From contig CAITEM010000463.1 in assembly GCA_903891395.1 (NCBI GenBank), positions 1 through 6,086 on the forward strand: a stretch of DNA of 6,086 bases, in the 5' to 3' direction. Shown here in pieces: positions 5,303 to 6,086 of the stretch (position 1 is the first letter of the stretch; each line of letters begins with the position of its first letter). Under the pieces are notes generated by a model. The model had not been told where the DNA came from and did not search any database. It saw nothing but the letters and a program-made list of their open reading frames with translations. The position numbers and the translations under genes were made by a program. Origin of the DNA: an uncultured Hyphomicrobiales bacterium (GTDB taxonomy: Bacteria; Pseudomonadota; Alphaproteobacteria; Rhizobiales; Xanthobacteraceae).

Positions 5303-6086
5303 ATGACCGATTTTGCGCTGCCTGGCTCACTGGAGCCGGCCATTCCGGCTGGACGTCCTAATCTCGACAAGGGTTTCAACCCGCTGACCTTGATCCTGTT
5401 TTTCGGCGTCCTCGCCGCGGGATTGTTGTTCGTCGCCTACAGCCTGTACGCCGACGTCGAGGCCACCGGGGCCCGCATAACCACGTACCTCCCCTATATC
5501 CTGCTGTTCGTGGCGTTGATGATCGCGCTCGGCTTCGAGTTCGTGAACGGCTTCCACGACACCGCCAATGCGGTCGCGACCGTCATCTATACGCATTCCC
5601 TGCCGGCCGAATTCGCGGTCCTGTGGTCCGGCTTCTTCAACTTTCTCGGCGTGCTGCTGTCGAGCGGCGCGGTGGCCTTCGGCATCATCTCGCTGCTGCC
5701 GGTCGAATTGATCCTGCAGGTCGGCAGCGGTGCCGGCTTCGCCATGGTGTTCGCACTGCTGATCGCCGCGATCCTGTGGAACCTCGGCACCTGGTATCTC
5801 GGATTGCCTGCTTCGAGCTCGCACACCTTGATCGGCTCGATCATCGGCGTCGGCGTCGCCAACGCGATGCTGCATGGCCGCAGCGGTACGTCGGGAGTCG
5901 ATTGGGGCAAAGCTACCGAAATCGGTTACGCGCTGCTGCTGTCGCCGCTGGTCGGCTTCATCTGCGCGGCGCTCTTGCTGATGCTGATACGCGCGCTGGT
6001 GAAAAAGCCCGAGCTGTACACCGAACCGAAACCGGGCGAAGCGCCGCCGTGGTGGATTCGCGGCCTGCTGATCCTCACCTGCACCG
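5303..6086 (+). CDS. pit: PiT-family inorganic phosphate transporter, 3' end cut by the window edge
   Basis: The first 261 codons are present and the frame continues past the right edge. PiT (PHO4) proteins are inner-membrane symporters taking up phosphate, often as a metal-phosphate complex, using the proton gradient. The N-terminal family signature appears as GFEFVNGFHDTANAVAT around residues 77-93, and the conserved GLPASSSHTLIG begins at 167. Hydrophobic segments are visible at about 28-48, 62-81, 103-120, 135-155, 175-190 and 210-230. A hydrophilic stretch of about 25 residues precedes the first helix, so this resembles the longer PitA-like forms rather than the short PiT usually paired with a DUF47 protein. 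No DUF47/PhoU-like gene lies upstream. The start at 5303 is preceded by GGGGG at 6 nt spacing; the ATG at 5290 is out of frame. The Pho box 40 nt upstream points to phosphate control. Confidence 0.93.
   Translation, partial: MTDFALPGSLEPAIPAGRPNLDKGFNPLTLILFFGVLAAGLLFVAYSLYADVEATGARITTYLPYILLFVALMIALGFEFVNGFHDTANAVATVIYTHSLPAEFAVLWSGFFNFLGVLLSSGAVAFGIISLLPVELILQVGSGAGFAMVFALLIAAILWNLGTWYLGLPASSSHTLIGSIIGVGVANAMLHGRSGTSGVDWGKATEIGYALLLSPLVGFICAALLLMLIRALVKKPELYTEPKPGEAPPWWIRGLLILTCT

Overview
The window is high-GC DNA with tightly packed genes, weak leading Shine-Dalgarno sites and start/stop overlaps. Its protein families are typical of an alphaproteobacterium, most likely of the order Hyphomicrobiales (Bradyrhizobium, Rhodopseudomonas or a Xanthobacteraceae relative). 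That placement is inferred from gene style and protein flavour, not from a marker gene. No rRNA, tRNA, CRISPR array, insertion sequence, phage gene or toxin-antitoxin gene was seen.

Left block (1-3973, minus strand): six genes run leftwards as one apparent transcription unit. In transcription order they are an aldo-keto reductase (AKR, 3973-3149), a secreted LprI/DUF1311-type cysteine-rich protein (3152-2673), a second AKR (2676-1843), QueC (7-cyano-7-deazaguanine synthase, GTG start at 1835), a VUT/YhhQ-type membrane transporter (1122-550) and an RraA-family protein (526 to beyond the left edge). Three junctions are 4-nt GTGA/ATGA overlaps and the other two gaps are 7 and 23 nt, so translational coupling is likely. 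QueC makes the queuosine precursor preQ0 and the VUT family imports queuosine precursors, so that overlapping pair probably forms a synthesis-plus-salvage module for tRNA modification. The two AKRs are paralogues of each other. Why they, the periplasmic protein and RraA share the unit is not evident from the sequence.

Centre (3974-4400): a divergent intergenic region. The good Shine-Dalgarno site of the first AKR is at its left edge. At its right edge is what looks like a decayed gene: the last 26 or so residues of an iron-permease-associated cupredoxin, preceded by a short out-of-frame stretch that may be another piece of the same domain. The rest has no recognisable gene.

Right block (4401-6086, plus strand): an FTR1-family iron permease with both REXXE-type motifs, then an 80-nt gap, then a PiT-family inorganic phosphate transporter that runs off the right edge. 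The gap holds three TGTCA-type half-sites at exact 11-nt spacing, a convincing Pho box, and a small C5/G5 hairpin over the likely ribosome-binding site of the phosphate transporter. The phosphate transporter is therefore probably under PhoB control and separately regulated from the iron permease.

Nothing here is clearly a new biological system. The observations most worth checking are the triple Pho box, the cupredoxin remnant next to FTR1, the queC-transporter coupling inside an oxidoreductase operon, and the Ser-to-Ala change in the nicotinamide-binding motif of one AKR.
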